Of a stretch of 5,907 nucleotides of DNA, positions 4,185 through 5,907 are shown piece after piece (position 1 is the first letter of the stretch; each line of letters begins with the position of its first letter). The notes beneath the pieces were generated by a model, which ran no database searches, was not told the origin of the DNA, and saw only the letters and a list, made by a program, of their open reading frames with translations. A program made the position numbers and the translations under genes. The DNA is from an uncultured Eubacteriales bacterium. GTDB lineage: Bacteria > Bacillota > Clostridia > UMGS1810. The stretch is from NCBI GenBank assembly GCA_902493665.1, contig CABUQL010000094.1, forward strand, positions 1 through 5,907, in the 5' to 3' direction.

Positions 4185-5907
4185 TTATTCTATCTCATAA
4201 TCGGGCGTTTCGCCGTCAAAGCGGAGCATTGAACAGGTCAAGCCCGAAACAGTAATAACTGACACTTCGTCGCCGTTCAGCAGACTCAGAACGGGATTTT
4301 CAAACGCAAGCGTCAACGTTTTGTCGGAGCGGTTTACAACCGTCAATATGCCGCCGTCGGCGTTTTTACGTTCGAGAATAAGATACTCGGCAGTTGCCTC
4401 GCAAATGCGGAAATCCCCGTCCTTGAAAACGCTGTTTTCGGCACGAATTACGGAAAGCGTCCGCAAAAAGTCCGCAAGCGAACAATTTTCATGTCCCCAA
4501 GGGAAAGTCCTGCGGTTAAACGGATCATGATAGCCCTCAACACCGACTTCATCTCCGTAAAAGACACAGGGAACTCCGGGAACGGTAAATACGAGCGCAA
4601 GCGCAAGTTTTACAAGTTTTTCTCCCCTTGCCCGCTCATTCTCGTTCATTTTCAGAACCGCAAGTTCATCATTTGACTTTCCGTCCCACGGCGGGGCGGC
4701 AAGCGCCGTGATTATGCGCTCTGTGTCGTGCGTGCCGAGAAAATTCATCAAAAGCCGTGCGGCAAACGGCGGATAAGTCCCGTAAACGTCATACAACAGA
4801 GTTTTGAACTGCGCCGCATTTCCGTTTCGAAGATATTCTATAACCGCTTTTCGAAGCGGGTAATTCATAACGGAATCAAGTTCTTTTCCTCGGAAATATT
4901 CTCGACGGGTCGAATACGCAACCTTGTTTGAAGCGTTTTCCCACACCTCGCCGTAAAGAACGCCGTCCGAGGTCTCTTTCTTGATTTTTTTGCGTATTGA
5001 CGCAATAAAACCGTCGGAAAGTTCGTCCGCAACATCAAGGCGAAAGCCGCGTACACCTTTTCGCATCCATTTTTCAAGCACGCCGCCGTCGCCGCAGACA
5101 AACTCCCTGTATGACGGCTCGTCGCAGCGGACACGGGGCAGAATTTTGATGTTCCACCAGCACTCGTAATCATCGGGAAAATGCCTGAACGTATACCAAT
5201 TATAATACGGCGATTTTTCGCTTTGATATGCGCCCGTGTCGGGATAATTGCCGTATCTGTTAAAATAAACGCTGTCGTCTCCTGTGTGATTGAAAACGCC
5301 GTCAAGAATTATGCCGATACCGCGTTTTTTCGCTTCCGATATAAGCAGATCGAGCGCCTCGTCGCCGCCGAACGATTCATCGACCCGCATATAGTCGCCC
5401 GTATCGTATTTATGATTTGAGTAAGCGTCGAATATCGGGCTGAGATAGATGAGTTCCGTACCGAGACTTTTGATGTAATCGAGTTTTTCGACAATGCCGT
5501 AAAGGTCGCCGCCGAACACCGTGTTGTTTTTCAGAAAATCCCCGTTTTTCTTTGCGTATTCGGGGATACCGTTTTCCCAATTCTCGTTCAGCACGGAAGA
5601 TTTCTTTATTTCACATTTTCCGCTGCGGCGAAAACGGTCGACAAAGATATGATATATTATCCCTTTCGGAGAATATGTTATTTCGTTGTCTGTGTCATAA
5701 ACAAGCAGTTGTCTTTCCGACGGAAGAGCGTTGACCGAAAGCTCCGAAAAACCGTCCGAAACGCAATATCTTTCGCCGTAATATGTCTTAAACTCATATC
5801 TGTAAAAGAAAAGTCCGCCGTTACTGTCACAGAAATCGGAAACCTTTATCTCCGCCTCAAAAACATCGTGTCCGTTTTCAAATGTTATCCATTCAAGCGG
5901 AACGGAA
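4185..5907 (-). CDS. GH13 alpha-glucan hydrolase, cyclomaltodextrinase/neopullulanase-like (N-terminus outside the window)
   Basis: The frame is open from 5906 to the stop at 4185-4187, giving 573 visible residues, and continues beyond the window. Counting from 5906: residues 1-80 look like a beta-sandwich N-terminal domain; SPKGIIYHIFVDRF (79-92) opens the catalytic barrel; DGVFNH (202-207) is conserved region I; GFRLDVAD holds nucleophile D291 (codon 5036-5034); LYGEVWE holds acid/base E320 (4949-4947); LGTHDTERI holds the H393-D394 pair (4727-4725 for Asp). GVPCVFYGDEVGVEGYHDPFNRRTFPW-like sequence (around 440-470) is typical of neopullulanase, cyclomaltodextrinase and related GH13 enzymes, and the end is a C-terminal beta domain. 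It should hydrolyse alpha-1,4 and perhaps alpha-1,6 links in malto-oligosaccharides, cyclodextrins or pullulan. Location is unknown because the N-terminus is missing. A GTG at 5594 is internal: the barrel already begins upstream. Exact subfamily and substrate are inference. Confidence 0.92.
   Translation of the reverse strand, partial: SVPLEWITFENGHDVFEAEIKVSDFCDSNGGLFFYRYEFKTYYGERYCVSDGFSELSVNALPSERQLLVYDTDNEITYSPKGIIYHIFVDRFRRSGKCEIKKSSVLNENWENGIPEYAKKNGDFLKNNTVFGGDLYGIVEKLDYIKSLGTELIYLSPIFDAYSNHKYDTGDYMRVDESFGGDEALDLLISEAKKRGIGIILDGVFNHTGDDSVYFNRYGNYPDTGAYQSEKSPYYNWYTFRHFPDDYECWWNIKILPRVRCDEPSYREFVCGDGGVLEKWMRKGVRGFRLDVADELSDGFIASIRKKIKKETSDGVLYGEVWENASNKVAYSTRREYFRGKELDSVMNYPLRKAVIEYLRNGNAAQFKTLLYDVYGTYPPFAARLLMNFLGTHDTERIITALAAPPWDGKSNDELAVLKMNENERARGEKLVKLALALVFTVPGVPCVFYGDEVGVEGYHDPFNRRTFPWGHENCSLADFLRTLSVIRAENSVFKDGDFRICEATAEYLILERKNADGGILTVVNRSDKTLTLAFENPVLSLLNGDEVSVITVSGLTCSMLRFDGETPDYEIE

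Noticed and set aside
4865..5305. 146-residue frame on the - strand inside the GH13 gene
   Set aside because: It overlaps the catalytic core of the GH13 frame and resembles no known protein.
1..5907. CRISPR array, tRNA or rRNA genes
   Set aside because: No regularly spaced repeats or recognisable tRNA/rRNA sequences were seen on either strand by eye.

Overview
The window looks like a chromosomal segment of a low-to-moderate GC Bacillota bacterium, most likely a gut or rumen Clostridia. The clues are a biotin ligase without a DNA-binding domain followed by a BioY-type ECF transporter subunit, a Cys-rich lipoprotein of the kind common in Clostridia, a cyclomaltodextrinase-like GH13 enzyme and strong AGGAGG-type ribosome binding sites. 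Species or genus cannot be read from the sequence.

Left part (1-1618, + strand): a tightly packed biotin operon. The 3' end of a GNAT acetyltransferase gene overlaps birA (class I biotin-protein ligase) by 14 bases, and birA overlaps bioY (biotin uptake) by an ATGA. BioY brings biotin in and BirA attaches it to carboxylase carrier domains. An imperfect inverted repeat at 1630-1689 probably terminates transcription from both sides.

Middle part (about 1690-4138, all genes on the - strand): a clearly AT-rich island (hand counts: 16 G+C of 60 at 2461-2520 and at 3901-3960, against 34 of 60 at 1261-1320 in bioY and 31 of 60 at 4261-4320 in the amylase gene). In transcription order it holds a small serine recombinase of resolvase/invertase type (4117-3521), a 175-base intergenic region, a 59-residue HTH protein (3345-3166), a single-pass membrane protein (3162-2482) and a Cys-rich lipoprotein (2436-1738). 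The last three look like one operon.

The intergenic region 3346-3520 is the most interesting stretch. It has a 16-base inverted repeat (15 of 16 identical) at 3359-3374 and 3492-3507 flanking 117 bases. Inside is a good promoter-like sequence pointing away from the operon, plus one arm of the recombinase terminator. If the adjacent recombinase inverts this segment, the promoter would face the HTH-membrane-lipoprotein operon with a leader of about 48 bases, and the terminator would be broken. I propose an invertible promoter/terminator switch (phase variation) for two cell-envelope proteins. This is inference from sequence only.

Right part (4185-5907, - strand): a GH13 alpha-glucan hydrolase whose reading frame runs off the window edge. 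Its N-terminus is missing, and a perfect hairpin terminator (4139-4172) separates it from the recombinase gene.
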